From contig JAJYIV010000009.1 of the NCBI GenBank assembly GCA_021789915.1, forward strand, positions 1 through 42,258: 42,258 nt of DNA, given 5' to 3'. Positions 1 to 8,908 of the stretch are shown piece after piece; within the stretch, counting starts at the first letter, position 1, and each line of letters begins with the position of its first letter. A model generated the notes under the pieces. It was given only the letters and a program-made list of their open reading frames with translations. It had not been told where the DNA came from and did no database searches. Source of the stretch: a bacterium. Its GTDB lineage: Bacteria; Patescibacteriota; Patescibacteriia; UBA9934; GWF2-40-263. The position numbers and the translations under genes were made by a program.

Positions 1-2403
1 CGTTCCCTGCCAGCTGCCGTCGAGCTCCTGGTAGACGATCTCCGCGAGGAACGGCATGAAGGGCGCGAGCATCTTCGCGAAGGTTTCAAGCGCGGCGCGC
101 AGCGTGGCGATCGCTTCCTTCGCCTCATCGCCCGCGCCTTTGATGCGCTCGCGGCTGCGGCGCACGTACCACGTGGAAAGATCCGTCACGAACGCCTGCA
201 GCGGGCGCGCGGCGCGCGAGAAATCATACGCCTCCATGGCCGCCGTCTCCTCGCGCAGCGTCTCGTGCAGGCGCGCGAGCACCCAGCGGTCGAGCACGTG
301 CGCGCCGGCGGGACGACGACCGTCGTCCGTGCCGCGATACAGCTGGTAGAACGACAGCACGTTGCGCAGGATGCCGATGAACTTCTTCGCCACCTCGTCC
401 ACGGCGCTTTCGGCGAAACGGAGCGCCTCGGCATGGACGACCGGCGAGGTCATCAGGGAGTAGCGCATGGCGTCCGCGCCGTGCCGATGAACGACGTCCA
501 TCGGATCGGGATAATTCTTCAGCCGCTTGCTCATCTTCTTCCCGTCCTCGGCCAGCACCAGCCCGTTCACGACGACGTTCTTGAACGCCGGCTTGTCGAA
601 GAGCGCGGCGGCCAGCACGTGCAGCGTGTAGAACCAGCCGCGCGTCTGATCCTGACCCTCGGCGATGAAATCCGCCGGGAAGCCGCGCGCGAATGCCTGT
701 TCGTTCTGGAACGGATAGTGGAGCTGCGCGTATGGCATGGCCCCCGACTCGAACCAGCAGTCCAGCACGTCCGGAATGCGCCGGAACGTCTTGCCCCCTT
801 TCACGATCTCGATCGTGTCGACGATGTGCTTATGCAAGTCATCGATTTTTTTTCCAGAGAGCTCTTCAAGTTCCAATCGCGAACCGGCGCACAGCGTCTC
901 GCCGTCCTCCGCGCGCCAAATCGGCAGCGGCGTTCCCCAGAAGCGCGAGCGCGACACGGCCCAGTCGCGCGCGCCCTCCAGCCACTTGCCAAAACGGCCT
1001 TCCTTCATGGCGTCCGGGACCCAGTTGATGCCGCGGTTGAGGGCCGCGAGCCGCTCGCGCAGCGGCGTCACGCGCACGAACCAGCTGGTCGTCGCGTAGT
1101 TCAAGAGCGGCGTGTCGCATCGCCAGCACAGCGGATAGCTGTGCGTGAATTTTTTCTTGCCGACCAGGGCGCCGGTTTTGGCCAGCGCCTTGAGGATGTC
1201 CACGTCCACGGCGCGTTCCACATCGCCCTTGGCGCGCACAGGCCGATCCTCGATCCCGAGGCCTTGCACGACTTCTGGCACGAAATGGCCGTTCATCTTC
1301 ACGTGCACGATGGGCGCGACGCCTTCCGCCTCGCCGAGCGCCGCATCGTCCTCGCCGAAGCCCGGCGCGATGTGCACCACGCCCGTGCCGTCGTCCGTCT
1401 TGACGAAATCGCCGTGCACGACGCGGAAGGCGTTGGGATGTTCCTTGAAGAACGGAAAGAGCGGCTCGTACGTCGTACCGACGAGAGCGGAGCCTTTGAT
1501 TGTTTCAACGACGGCCGCGTCCGCTTTGGCAAACGTCAGTTCGTCGCCGCTGGCCAAGCGCTCCCACGCGGCCTTGCCCAAGATGAAGCGGCACGGTGAA
1601 GCCTCTCCCCCTGCCAAGCCTGTCCTGAGCGAAGTCGAAGGAGGGGAGTTGGAGGGGGTTTTCAGCACGACATACTCCACGTCCTTGTTCACCGCGAGCA
1701 GGGCGTTGCCCGGCAGCGTCCACGGCGTCGTCGTCCATGCGACGAGTTTCGCACCGGCGTACGGCCCGCTCGTCAGCGTGAAGGCGACATAGACGGAAAT
1801 GTCCGTCACGTCCTGGTAGTTCAAATTGACTTCGAAGTTCGAGAGCGGCGTCTCGCAGCGCGGGCACACGTGCATCGGCTTGTAGCCCTCGTACACCAAG
1901 CCCTTGTCCCACAGCCGCTTGAACACCCACCAGACGGATTCCATGTACGGCAGGTCCATCGTCTTGTACGAGTTCTCCATGTCCACCCAGCGGCCGATGC
2001 GGCGAATAACCTTCTTCCAATCCTCGGCATAGGTCAGCACCGAGTTGTGGCAGGCGTTGTTGAATTTTCCCACGCCGAAATCCTCGATGGCCTTGCGGCT
2101 GCCGAGGTTGAAATCCTTTTCGACGATGTTCTCGATGGGCAAGCCGTGGCAGTCCCACCCCCACGTGCGGTTCACGCGAAAGCCCTTCATCGTCCAAAAA
2201 CGCGGCACCACGTCCTTCATGACGGACGCGACCAGGTGGCCGTAATGCGGCAAGCCCGTCGCAAACGGCGGACCGTCGTAGAAGGCGTAGAGCTTGTCGG
2301 CGGGGCGCCGGTCGATGGATTTGCGGAACACCTCGTGGCGATCCCAATAATCCAACACCTGCTCCTCCTGCGCGGCGTGCGTGAGTTTCTTTTCCTCGGC
2401 CAT
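1..2403 (-). CDS. ileS: Isoleucyl-tRNA synthetase, partial (C-terminus off the window)
   Basis: Minus-strand frame open from ATG at 2403 to the window edge: MAEEKKLTHAAQEEQVLDYWDRHEVFRKS...YDGPPFATGLPHYGH (HIGH-type motif) ... KKMSKRLKNYPDP (KMSKS). Absent from the ORF track because its stop lies outside the window. Confidence 0.95.
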   Translation of the reverse strand, partial: MAEEKKLTHAAQEEQVLDYWDRHEVFRKSIDRRPADKLYAFYDGPPFATGLPHYGHLVASVMKDVVPRFWTMKGFRVNRTWGWDCHGLPIENIVEKDFNLGSRKAIEDFGVGKFNNACHNSVLTYAEDWKKVIRRIGRWVDMENSYKTMDLPYMESVWWVFKRLWDKGLVYEGYKPMHVCPRCETPLSNFEVNLNYQDVTDISVYVAFTLTSGPYAGAKLVAWTTTPWTLPGNALLAVNKDVEYVVLKTPSNSPPSTSLRTGLAGGEASPCRFILGKAAWERLASGDELTFAKADAAVVETIKGSALVGTTYEPLFPFFKEHPNAFRVVHGDFVKTDDGTGVVHIAPGFGEDDAALGEAEGVAPIVHVKMNGHFVPEVVQGLGIEDRPVRAKGDVERAVDVDILKALAKTGALVGKKKFTHSYPLCWRCDTPLLNYATTSWFVRVTPLRERLAALNRGINWVPDAMKEGRFGKWLEGARDWAVSRSRFWGTPLPIWRAEDGETLCAGSRLELEELSGKKIDDLHKHIVDTIEIVKGGKTFRRIPDVLDCWFESGAMPYAQLHYPFQNEQAFARGFPADFIAEGQDQTRGWFYTLHVLAAALFDKPAFKNVVVNGLVLAEDGKKMSKRLKNYPDPMDVVHRHGADAMRYSLMTSPVVHAEALRFAESAVDEVAKKFIGILRNVLSFYQLYRGTDDGRRPAGAHVLDRWVLARLHETLREETAAMEAYDFSRAARPLQAFVTDLSTWYVRRSRERIKGAGDEAKEAIATLRAALETFAKMLAPFMPFLAEIVYQELDGSWQGT

Positions 2404-2496
2404 ACGGGGAAATCGGCTTGAATGAGAGCAAAAGCATCCTAACAAAGGCCAAAGACAACGGCAAGAATGTTATACTTCAAGAACCAACGATTTCTT

Positions 2497-2958
2497 ATGA
2501 AACCCACCATCTACATCGGCGCGGACCACGCCGGCTGGCAGCTCAAGGAGACGCTCGAGGAATTCCTGCGGAACCGCGGCTACCAAGTCATCGACATGGG
2601 CAACGATCATTTGGTGAACGGCGACGACTACCCGGACTTCGGATATGCCGTGGCCAAGCGCGTGACGACGGATCCGGGGAGCGAAGGCATCGTGCTGTGC
2701 GGCAACGCCCAAGGCATCTGCATGGTGGCCAACAAGGTGCGCGGCGCGCGCGCGGCGACCGGATTTTCCGTCGACGAGGCGCGCACCACGCGCACGGACG
2801 ACCACAGCAACATCCTGTGCCTGCCGGCGCGCTTCGTCACGACGGCCCAGGCAAAGGGAATCGTCGCCGCGTGGCTTGAGACGCCGCCCGCGCCGAAGGA
2901 ACGCTACGAACGGCGGCTGAGAAAGCTCGAAGAAATAGAAAACGCCGAGCGCGCGTAA
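2497..2958 (+). CDS. rpiB: RpiB/LacA/LacB-family sugar-phosphate isomerase
   Basis: MKPTIYIGADHAGWQLKETLEEFL...GIVLCGNAQGICMVANKVRGARAA...DDHSNILCLPARF matches the RpiB layout (GADHAG, LCG..., N-L-C-x-x-A-R). Confidence 0.88.
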   Translation: MKPTIYIGADHAGWQLKETLEEFLRNRGYQVIDMGNDHLVNGDDYPDFGYAVAKRVTTDPGSEGIVLCGNAQGICMVANKVRGARAATGFSVDEARTTRTDDHSNILCLPARFVTTAQAKGIVAAWLETPPAPKERYERRLRKLEEIENAERA

Positions 2959-2963
2959 TACGT

Positions 2964-3629
2964 ATGCCCGAGATCATCCCTTCCCTGCTCGTCGACTCGC
3001 GGCAGGAATTCGAACGCCGGCTGCGGCTCGTGGAGCGCGACGGCGCGACGGTCCACGTGGACGTCCTGGACGGCACGCTGTTCCCGGACGTCAGCTGGTT
3101 CGACGCCGAAGCCGTAGGCGCGATGCGCACCGGCGTGCGCTACGAGCTGCATCTCATGGTGGAGAATCCGCTGCCGATCGTCGAGGCGTGGAAACGGCAT
3201 GTCCCCGGATTGATCCGCGCGACCGTGCACGCGGAGATGTCGCGCCAGGCCGGCACCGTGCTCTCCCACATCCGCGATCTGCTCAAGCTCGAAGCGGGCC
3301 TCGCGCTCAACCCGGAATCGCCCCTCGAAGAGATTCACCGCGTGGCCGGCGCGCTCGACCAGCTGATGATCATGGGCATCCATCCGGGCGCGTCCGATCA
3401 GCCGTTCCTCGGCGAGCCGATCCTGGAGAAGATCCGCCAGGCGCACGCGCACTGGCCGTCCGTCCCCATCGAGGTCGACGGCGGCGTGCGACCCGAGCTC
3501 TTCGCCCAGCTGCTCGCGGCCGGCTGCACCCGCTTCTGCGCGGCGCACATGATCTTCTCCGCCGCCGACCCGTCCGCGGCGCTGCGCCAGGCGCGCGAAC
3601 GCCTCTCGACGTCTGTCCCGCAGCCGTGA
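2964..3629 (+). CDS. rpe: Ribulose-phosphate 3-epimerase family protein
   Basis: TIM-barrel motifs IIPSLL, VHVDVLDGTLFP, ELHLMVENP, IEVDGGV; metal-ligand-type H/D/H/D residues retained. Confidence 0.85.
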   Translation: MPEIIPSLLVDSRQEFERRLRLVERDGATVHVDVLDGTLFPDVSWFDAEAVGAMRTGVRYELHLMVENPLPIVEAWKRHVPGLIRATVHAEMSRQAGTVLSHIRDLLKLEAGLALNPESPLEEIHRVAGALDQLMIMGIHPGASDQPFLGEPILEKIRQAHAHWPSVPIEVDGGVRPELFAQLLAAGCTRFCAAHMIFSAADPSAALRQARERLSTSVPQP

Positions 3630-3657
3630 TATCCTTCATGCATCCTCCAACACATCT

Positions 3658-4464
3658 ATGAAAAAAATCCTCGCTGCCGCCGGTGCCGTCGTCGTCGCGT
3701 TTGGCGCGTATGCCGCCCCGATCGCGACGCACGCGGCTTCGCCCGCGCTCGTTCCGCTCAGCCGCATCCAGCCCGGCGACCTCATCCGCGGCCAGACGTT
3801 CTCGGCGGTGTATTACTACGGCGTCGACGGGTTCCGCTACGTGTTCCCGAACGACAAGACGTATTTCACGTGGTACGCGGATTTCAGCACGGTCAAGTTC
3901 ATCAGCGACACGGATCTGCAGACGATCCAGATCGGCGGCAACGTCACGTACAAGCCGGGCGTCCGCATGATCAAGATCAATTCGGATCCGAAGACGTACG
4001 CCGTGGACGCGGGAGGGACGCTGCGCTGGGTCGCCAGCGAACAGGCGGCGACGGCCCTCTACGGCAGCGATTGGAACAAGATGATCGACGACGTGCCCGA
4101 CGCGTTCTTCCCGAACTACAAGCAGGGCGGCGCGGACATCGAGCAGGCCTCGGATTTCGACAAGGCGAACGCGGAGGCGGAAGCGACGGACATCGGCCGC
4201 GACAAGGATCTCAAGGCGCCGGTAGCGGTCTCGGCAACGGATGCCGGCTTCAGCCCGGCGACGGTGACGGTGACGGTCAAGACGCCGGTGAAATTCACGA
4301 ACAACGGCACGGCCAACCACGCGGCCACGGGCGACGACCTCTCCTGGGGCACGGGGACGATGAAACCTGGCCAGTCGTTCGAGCACTACTTCAAGAAGGC
4401 AGGCACGTACACGTACTCGGACACGCTGTACCCGAATCTCAAAGGGACGATCGTCGTGCAGTAA
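3658..4464 (+). CDS. Secreted protein with C-terminal cupredoxin-like domain
   Basis: Signal-peptide-like N-terminus; GDLIRGQTFSAVYYYGVDGFRYVFPNDKTYFTWYADFS N-domain; C-terminal ATDAGFSPATVTVTVKTPVKFTNNGTANHAATGDD...GTYTYSDTLYPNLKGTIVVQ. Confidence 0.8.
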   Translation: MKKILAAAGAVVVAFGAYAAPIATHAASPALVPLSRIQPGDLIRGQTFSAVYYYGVDGFRYVFPNDKTYFTWYADFSTVKFISDTDLQTIQIGGNVTYKPGVRMIKINSDPKTYAVDAGGTLRWVASEQAATALYGSDWNKMIDDVPDAFFPNYKQGGADIEQASDFDKANAEAEATDIGRDKDLKAPVAVSATDAGFSPATVTVTVKTPVKFTNNGTANHAATGDDLSWGTGTMKPGQSFEHYFKKAGTYTYSDTLYPNLKGTIVVQ

Positions 4465-4493
4465 AGTGAAGGAAGGACCAAAAGGGGAAAATC

Positions 4494-4523
4494 CCAAGAT
4501 CCAAATTTGGATCTTGGTTTTTT
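4494..4523 (+). terminator. Intrinsic terminator after the cupredoxin gene
   Basis: Perfect palindrome CCAAGATCCAAATTTGGATCTTGG followed by TTTTTT. Confidence 0.85.
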
Positions 4524-4592
4524 GTCTCATTTGGATCTTTTTGGTCCTCGGTTCTTTGTTTCATTTGGTGCTTCGCGGTACACTGCGTCCAT

Positions 4593-5492
4593 ATGGCACT
4601 TGACATCCGCGGACCTAAAGTCCGCATGCCGCTGCATCTCCATGACAAGGAGGCGATGCGGCTGGAGGAATTGGCCTTTCAAGTCCGCGAGGACATCATC
4701 GACATGCTGGTCGAGGCGGGCAGCGGGCATTCGGCCGGTCCGCTCGGCATGGCGGACATCTTCACGGCGCTGTACTTCCACGTCATGAAGCACGATCCGA
4801 AGCGCCCGGACTGGAGCGACCGCGACCGTCTCATCCTCTCCAACGGCCACATCTGCCCCGTACGCTACGCGACGATGGCGCGCGCGGGATATTTTCCCCT
4901 CTCCGAGCTGATGACGCTGCGCAAACTCGGCTCGCGGCTGCAGGGCCACCCGGAGCGCGTAAAGCTGCCCGGCGCCGAGACGACCTCGGGGCCGCTGGGA
5001 TCCGGTTCGTCCCAGGCCGCCGGCCTGGCGTATGCCGGGCTCATGGAGCATGCGCCGTGGCGCGTGTATTGCGTCATGAGCGACGGCGAACTGGAAGCGG
5101 GCCAGACATGGGAGGCCTTGCTGTTCGCCGGACGCAACAAACTGCACAACTGCACGTTCATCGTCGACCGCAACAACATCCAGATCGACGGCACGACGGA
5201 CGAGGTGATGCCGCTGGAGCCGCTCGCCGCGAAGTTCGAGGCGTTCAACTTGAACGTGGAAACGTGCGCCGGCAATGACATTCGCGATTTCGTGGCGGCC
5301 GTCGCGCGCGCACAGAGCGTGACGGAGAAGCCGACGGTGATTCTGGCGGAAACCATCCCCGGCTACGGAGTGGATGCGATGGAGTACGACTTCGAGTGGC
5401 ACGGCAAGCCGCCGGCGCCGGGCCCGGAATCGCGCCAGATGCTTGCCGAGCTGCGGACCTTGGGCGGGCGCATCACGAGCGAACACCAATAG
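4593..5492 (+). CDS. Transketolase, N-terminal (TPP-binding) subunit
   Basis: EAGSGHSAGPLGMADIFTALYF, DRLILSNGHICPVRYA, GPLGSGSSQAAGLAYA, VMSDGELEAGQTWEA, IVDRNNIQIDG. Confidence 0.95.
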   Translation: MALDIRGPKVRMPLHLHDKEAMRLEELAFQVREDIIDMLVEAGSGHSAGPLGMADIFTALYFHVMKHDPKRPDWSDRDRLILSNGHICPVRYATMARAGYFPLSELMTLRKLGSRLQGHPERVKLPGAETTSGPLGSGSSQAAGLAYAGLMEHAPWRVYCVMSDGELEAGQTWEALLFAGRNKLHNCTFIVDRNNIQIDGTTDEVMPLEPLAAKFEAFNLNVETCAGNDIRDFVAAVARAQSVTEKPTVILAETIPGYGVDAMEYDFEWHGKPPAPGPESRQMLAELRTLGGRITSEHQ

Positions 5493-5493
5493 T

Positions 5494-6660
5494 ATGGCGA
5501 CCAAACAGACAAAGGGATTGAACCGAGACGCGCACCTCGCGCGCGAGCTGTTTGCCGCCGACAAGCTGAAGCGCGTGCCGACGCGCGACGGCTACGGTGA
5601 AGGGCTGGTGGACGCCGGCGCGGCGGACCCGAACGTCGTCGCGCTGTGCGCCGACCTCACGGAATCCACGCGCACGCTCGGCTTCAAGAAGGCCTTCCCG
5701 AACCGTTTCATCCAGCTCGGCGTCTCGGAGCAATCGATGGCCTCGATCGCCGCCGGCCTCTCGCTCGCCGGCAAGATTCCGTTCGTGTCGAGCTACGCGT
5801 GCTTCTCGCCCGGGCGCAATTGGGAGCAGATCCGCACCACCGTGGCGCTGCAGAACAGCAACGTGAAGATCGCCGGCGCGCACGCGGGCGTATCCGTCGG
5901 GCCGGACGGAGCCACGCATCAGATGCTCGAGGACGTCGCGTTGATGCGCGTGACGCCCAACATGCGCGCGGTGGTTCCCTGCGACGCCGTCGAGACGCGC
6001 AAGGCGACCGTCGCGGTCGCGTCGTCCGCCGGCCCCGCGTACCTGCGCTTTGCGCGCGAGAAGACGCCCGTCTTCACGACGCCGAAGACGCCCTTCAAAC
6101 TCGGGCGCGCGGAGGTTTACCGGTTCGGGAAGGACGCGACGATCGTCGGCGCCGGCCCGCTGCTGTACGAGGCGCTCGTGGCCGCGGAGGCGCTGTCGGC
6201 TGAACACAAAATCGAAGTCGGCGTGATCAACAGCCACACCGTCAAGCCGCTGGACGCGAAGACGATCGTGCGCGCCGCGAAGGAAACGGGCGCCGTCGTC
6301 ACGGTCGAGGAAGCGCAGGCGGCCGGCGGGCTGGGCGGCGCCGTGTGCGAGCTGCTCGCGGGCGCGTGTCCCGTCCCCGTGGAACGCATCGGCATGCCGG
6401 ATCGCTTCGGCGAGTCCGGCGAGGCGGATCAGCTCATCACCGCCTTCGGTTTGTCGGCTCCGTACATCGGTTTGGCCGTCCTGCGCGCGATCGCCCGCAA
6501 GCGCGGGGAGCGCGTGCCGGACGCGCCCGAGTACGTGGCCAAGGCCCGGCAGACGCTCGAGGCCATGCGCCGCGACACGATCGCGCAGGCTCTGGCGCGC
6601 ACGCCCAAGAAGTGGGGCGGGAAGCTGTCAAACGACACGCTGAAGTCGCGCGCGAAATAA
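5494..6660 (+). CDS. Transketolase, C-terminal subunit
   Basis: MATKQTKGLNRDAHLARELFAADKLKRVPTRDGYGEGLVDAG...VVALCADLTESTRTLGF...FIQLGVSEQSMASIAAGLSLAGKIPFVSSYACF. Confidence 0.95.
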   Translation: MATKQTKGLNRDAHLARELFAADKLKRVPTRDGYGEGLVDAGAADPNVVALCADLTESTRTLGFKKAFPNRFIQLGVSEQSMASIAAGLSLAGKIPFVSSYACFSPGRNWEQIRTTVALQNSNVKIAGAHAGVSVGPDGATHQMLEDVALMRVTPNMRAVVPCDAVETRKATVAVASSAGPAYLRFAREKTPVFTTPKTPFKLGRAEVYRFGKDATIVGAGPLLYEALVAAEALSAEHKIEVGVINSHTVKPLDAKTIVRAAKETGAVVTVEEAQAAGGLGGAVCELLAGACPVPVERIGMPDRFGESGEADQLITAFGLSAPYIGLAVLRAIARKRGERVPDAPEYVAKARQTLEAMRRDTIAQALARTPKKWGGKLSNDTLKSRAK

Positions 6661-6717
6661 TCCACGGGCATGAGCCGTTTTCCGTTCCACGTTCTACGCT
6701 CTACGTTCTACGCCCCT

Positions 6718-7689
6718 ATGTACGACCTCTTCGCCATCGGCGATATCAAGCTCGACACGTTCGTCCTGCTGGACGATGCGGGATTGCAATGCCAGTTGAA
6801 GATGCCGGAGTGCCAGCTTTGCTTGGAATACGGCGCAAAAATTTCCGTGAACGTCGTCGACTCGCAGATCGCCGGATCCGCGCCGAACGTGGCCACGGGC
6901 CTGAAGCGACTCGGGTTCAAAACCGGCGTGGTCAGCAACATGGGCGTGGACGGCACGCGCCACCTGGCGCTCGCGCATCTGAAAAAGGAAGGGGTCTCCA
7001 CGAAATTCATCCGCACGGTAAAAGGCGAAGCGAGCAGCTATTCGGCGGTACTGATGTACAAAGGCGACCGCACCATCCTGACGTCGCACATCCGCCGCGC
7101 GTACCGCTTCCCGAAAAGCCTGCCCAAGACGCCGTGGCTCTACGTCGGCGAGATGGGCGAGGGCTATGATCCGCTGTACCGCTCGCTCGAGGCCCACGTG
7201 CGGCGCTTCGGCGTGAAGATCGCCCTGAACCCGGGCAGCGTGCAGCTCGAGGAGCGGCGGCCCGTCCTCTTCGATTTAATCAAGCGCACGCACGTGCTGT
7301 TCGTCAACAAGGAGGAGGCGCAGCAGCTGACGGGCGAGGAATCCGGCCAGGCACACCATCTCGCGCCGGCCCTGTTCAAGCTCGGCTGCGCGCACGTCGT
7401 CATCACCGACGGCAAGAACGGCTCGTACCACTTCGACGGCGCGCGCATCGATTTCTGCCCGATCTTCCCCGGCAAGATGGTGTCGGCGACCGGCGCCGGC
7501 GACGCGTACGCGACGGGCTTCATCGCGGCGCTCATGCGCGGCAAGACGGCGGAGGAAGGGATGCGCTGGGGATCGGTCGAGGCGGCCAGCGTGATCGGCA
7601 AGGTCGGCGGGACGATCGGGCTCTTGACGAACACGCAGCTGCGCGCGCATCTCCGGCGCGCACCGACGTTCAAGACGGAACATTTGTGA
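6718..7689 (+). CDS. PfkB-family carbohydrate kinase
   Basis: IAGSAPNVATGLKRLGFKTGVVSNMG ... VFVNKEEAQQLTG ... VSATGAGDAYATGFIAAL (PfkB anion-hole motif). Confidence 0.92.
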   Translation: MYDLFAIGDIKLDTFVLLDDAGLQCQLKMPECQLCLEYGAKISVNVVDSQIAGSAPNVATGLKRLGFKTGVVSNMGVDGTRHLALAHLKKEGVSTKFIRTVKGEASSYSAVLMYKGDRTILTSHIRRAYRFPKSLPKTPWLYVGEMGEGYDPLYRSLEAHVRRFGVKIALNPGSVQLEERRPVLFDLIKRTHVLFVNKEEAQQLTGEESGQAHHLAPALFKLGCAHVVITDGKNGSYHFDGARIDFCPIFPGKMVSATGAGDAYATGFIAALMRGKTAEEGMRWGSVEAASVIGKVGGTIGLLTNTQLRAHLRRAPTFKTEHL

Positions 7690-7695
7690 CGCGAA

Positions 7696-7740
7696 CAAAA
7701 AATCCCCGTCCGAAACCGCTTCGTGCGGCGTCGGACGGGA
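7696..7740 (-). terminator. Intrinsic terminator oriented for minus-strand transcription
   Basis: CCCGTCCGA / TCGGACGGG stem with inner CCGC/GCGG; the U-tract (ATTTTTTG) exists only on the minus strand. Confidence 0.75.
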
Positions 7741-7871
7741 TCGAACGGGCGTCCTTAGGCTGCCGGGCGCTCTTCTTTTTTTCTCCATCGTTTTGGCCGT
7801 CCCCTCGCCTCGGCACCGCGCCGGGGCCCCAGGACGACCGTTTCTCCCGACGCGGCCCCGCGCCGGAAGGC
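7697..7871 (-). ncRNA. Candidate small RNA bounded by an orphan promoter and terminator
   Basis: Minus strand: TTGACG-17-TATGAC promoter at 7906-7878 and intrinsic terminator at 7740-7696; no convincing CDS between. Internal 8-bp stem GGTCGTCC/GGACGGCC (one G-U). Confidence 0.45.
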
Positions 7872-7877
7872 CGGCCC

Positions 7878-7906
7878 GTCATACCGCACGTTGGCCGGCG
7901 CGTCAA
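7878..7906 (-). promoter_or_regulatory. Sigma70-like promoter on the minus strand
   Basis: -35 TTGACG (7906-7901), 17-nt spacer, -10 TATGAC (7883-7878). Confidence 0.55.
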
Positions 7907-7927
7907 GAGGGAGTAAAATGCCGCCGT

Positions 7928-8908
7928 ATGCGCGATGTCATCACGATCGGATCCGCGACGAGGGACGTGTTCCTTCTTTCCAACCATTTCCAGCTGATCG
8001 CCTCGCGGAAATTCGACGCAGGCATGGGCGAGTGCGTGCCGCTCGGCGCGAAGATCGACGTGGAGCGCAAGGTGGAATCCACCGGCGGCGGCGCGACGAA
8101 CGCGGCCGTGACGTTCGCGCGCCTGGGCTTTGGCGCGGCGGCGGTGTGCCGCGTGGGCGACGACGACGCCGGGCGCGGCGTGGCGGCCGAGCTCGCGCGC
8201 GAAGGCGTGCGCACGGCGCTGCTGCGCCGCGTGCGCGGCGGCGAGACGGGCTACTCCACCCTCCTGACGGCCGAGGGCGGCGAGCGCAGCGTGCTCGTGT
8301 ACCGCGGCGTCTCCGCGCGCTTCACCGCCGCCGACATCCCCTGGGACCGTCTGCATGCCCGCGCGGCGTACCTGACGTCGCTCGGCGGCAATGTCCGCCT
8401 CTCGGCGCGCCTCGTCCGCGCCTGCGCGCACGAAGGCGCGCTCGTCGCCTGGAACCCGGGACGCGGCGAGATCGCCGCCGGTCTGCGCGCGTTCAAGCCG
8501 GCCCTTCCCTTCGCGTCGGTCCTCTTGGTGAACCGCGAGGAAGCGGCGGCCCTGACCGGCGCGCGCGAGCCGCGCGACGCGTTCGGCGCGCTCGTCCGCG
8601 CCGGCTTCGCGGGCGCCGCCGTCGTCACGGACGGCGGCAAGGGCGCGACGGCGTTCTTCCGCGACCGCGCCTGGTTCTGCGGCACGACCGGCGCGCGTTC
8701 CGTCTCGCGCACCGGCGCCGGCGACGCGTTCGGCTCCGGCCTCGTCGCCGCGCTGCTCAAAGGCCTCGCGCTCCCGCAGGCGCTCGCGGTCGGCACGCTG
8801 AACGCCGAGGGCGTCATCGGCAAGGTCGGCGCCAAGGCCGGCATCCTCAAACGCTGGCCGGGGCGCGCCGCCCTTGCGCGCGTTCCCGTAAAACCATTCA
8901 TCCTATGA
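7928..8908 (+). CDS. PfkB-family carbohydrate kinase (second paralogue)
   Basis: MRDVITIGSATRDVFLLSNHF...STGGGATNAAVTFARLGFGAAAVCRVGDDDAG...VSRTGAGDAFGSGLVAALLKG. Confidence 0.92.
   Translation: MRDVITIGSATRDVFLLSNHFQLIASRKFDAGMGECVPLGAKIDVERKVESTGGGATNAAVTFARLGFGAAAVCRVGDDDAGRGVAAELAREGVRTALLRRVRGGETGYSTLLTAEGGERSVLVYRGVSARFTAADIPWDRLHARAAYLTSLGGNVRLSARLVRACAHEGALVAWNPGRGEIAAGLRAFKPALPFASVLLVNREEAAALTGAREPRDAFGALVRAGFAGAAVVTDGGKGATAFFRDRAWFCGTTGARSVSRTGAGDAFGSGLVAALLKGLALPQALAVGTLNAEGVIGKVGAKAGILKRWPGRAALARVPVKPFIL

Noticed and set aside
265-1599. 444-aa plus-strand ORF
   Set aside because: Antisense shadow of ileS, which has clear HIGH and KMSKS motifs on the minus strand.
1505-2464. 319-aa minus-strand ORF
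   Set aside because: Out-of-frame shadow of ileS; contains the translated repeat FDFAQDR, a typical artefact of the repeat element.
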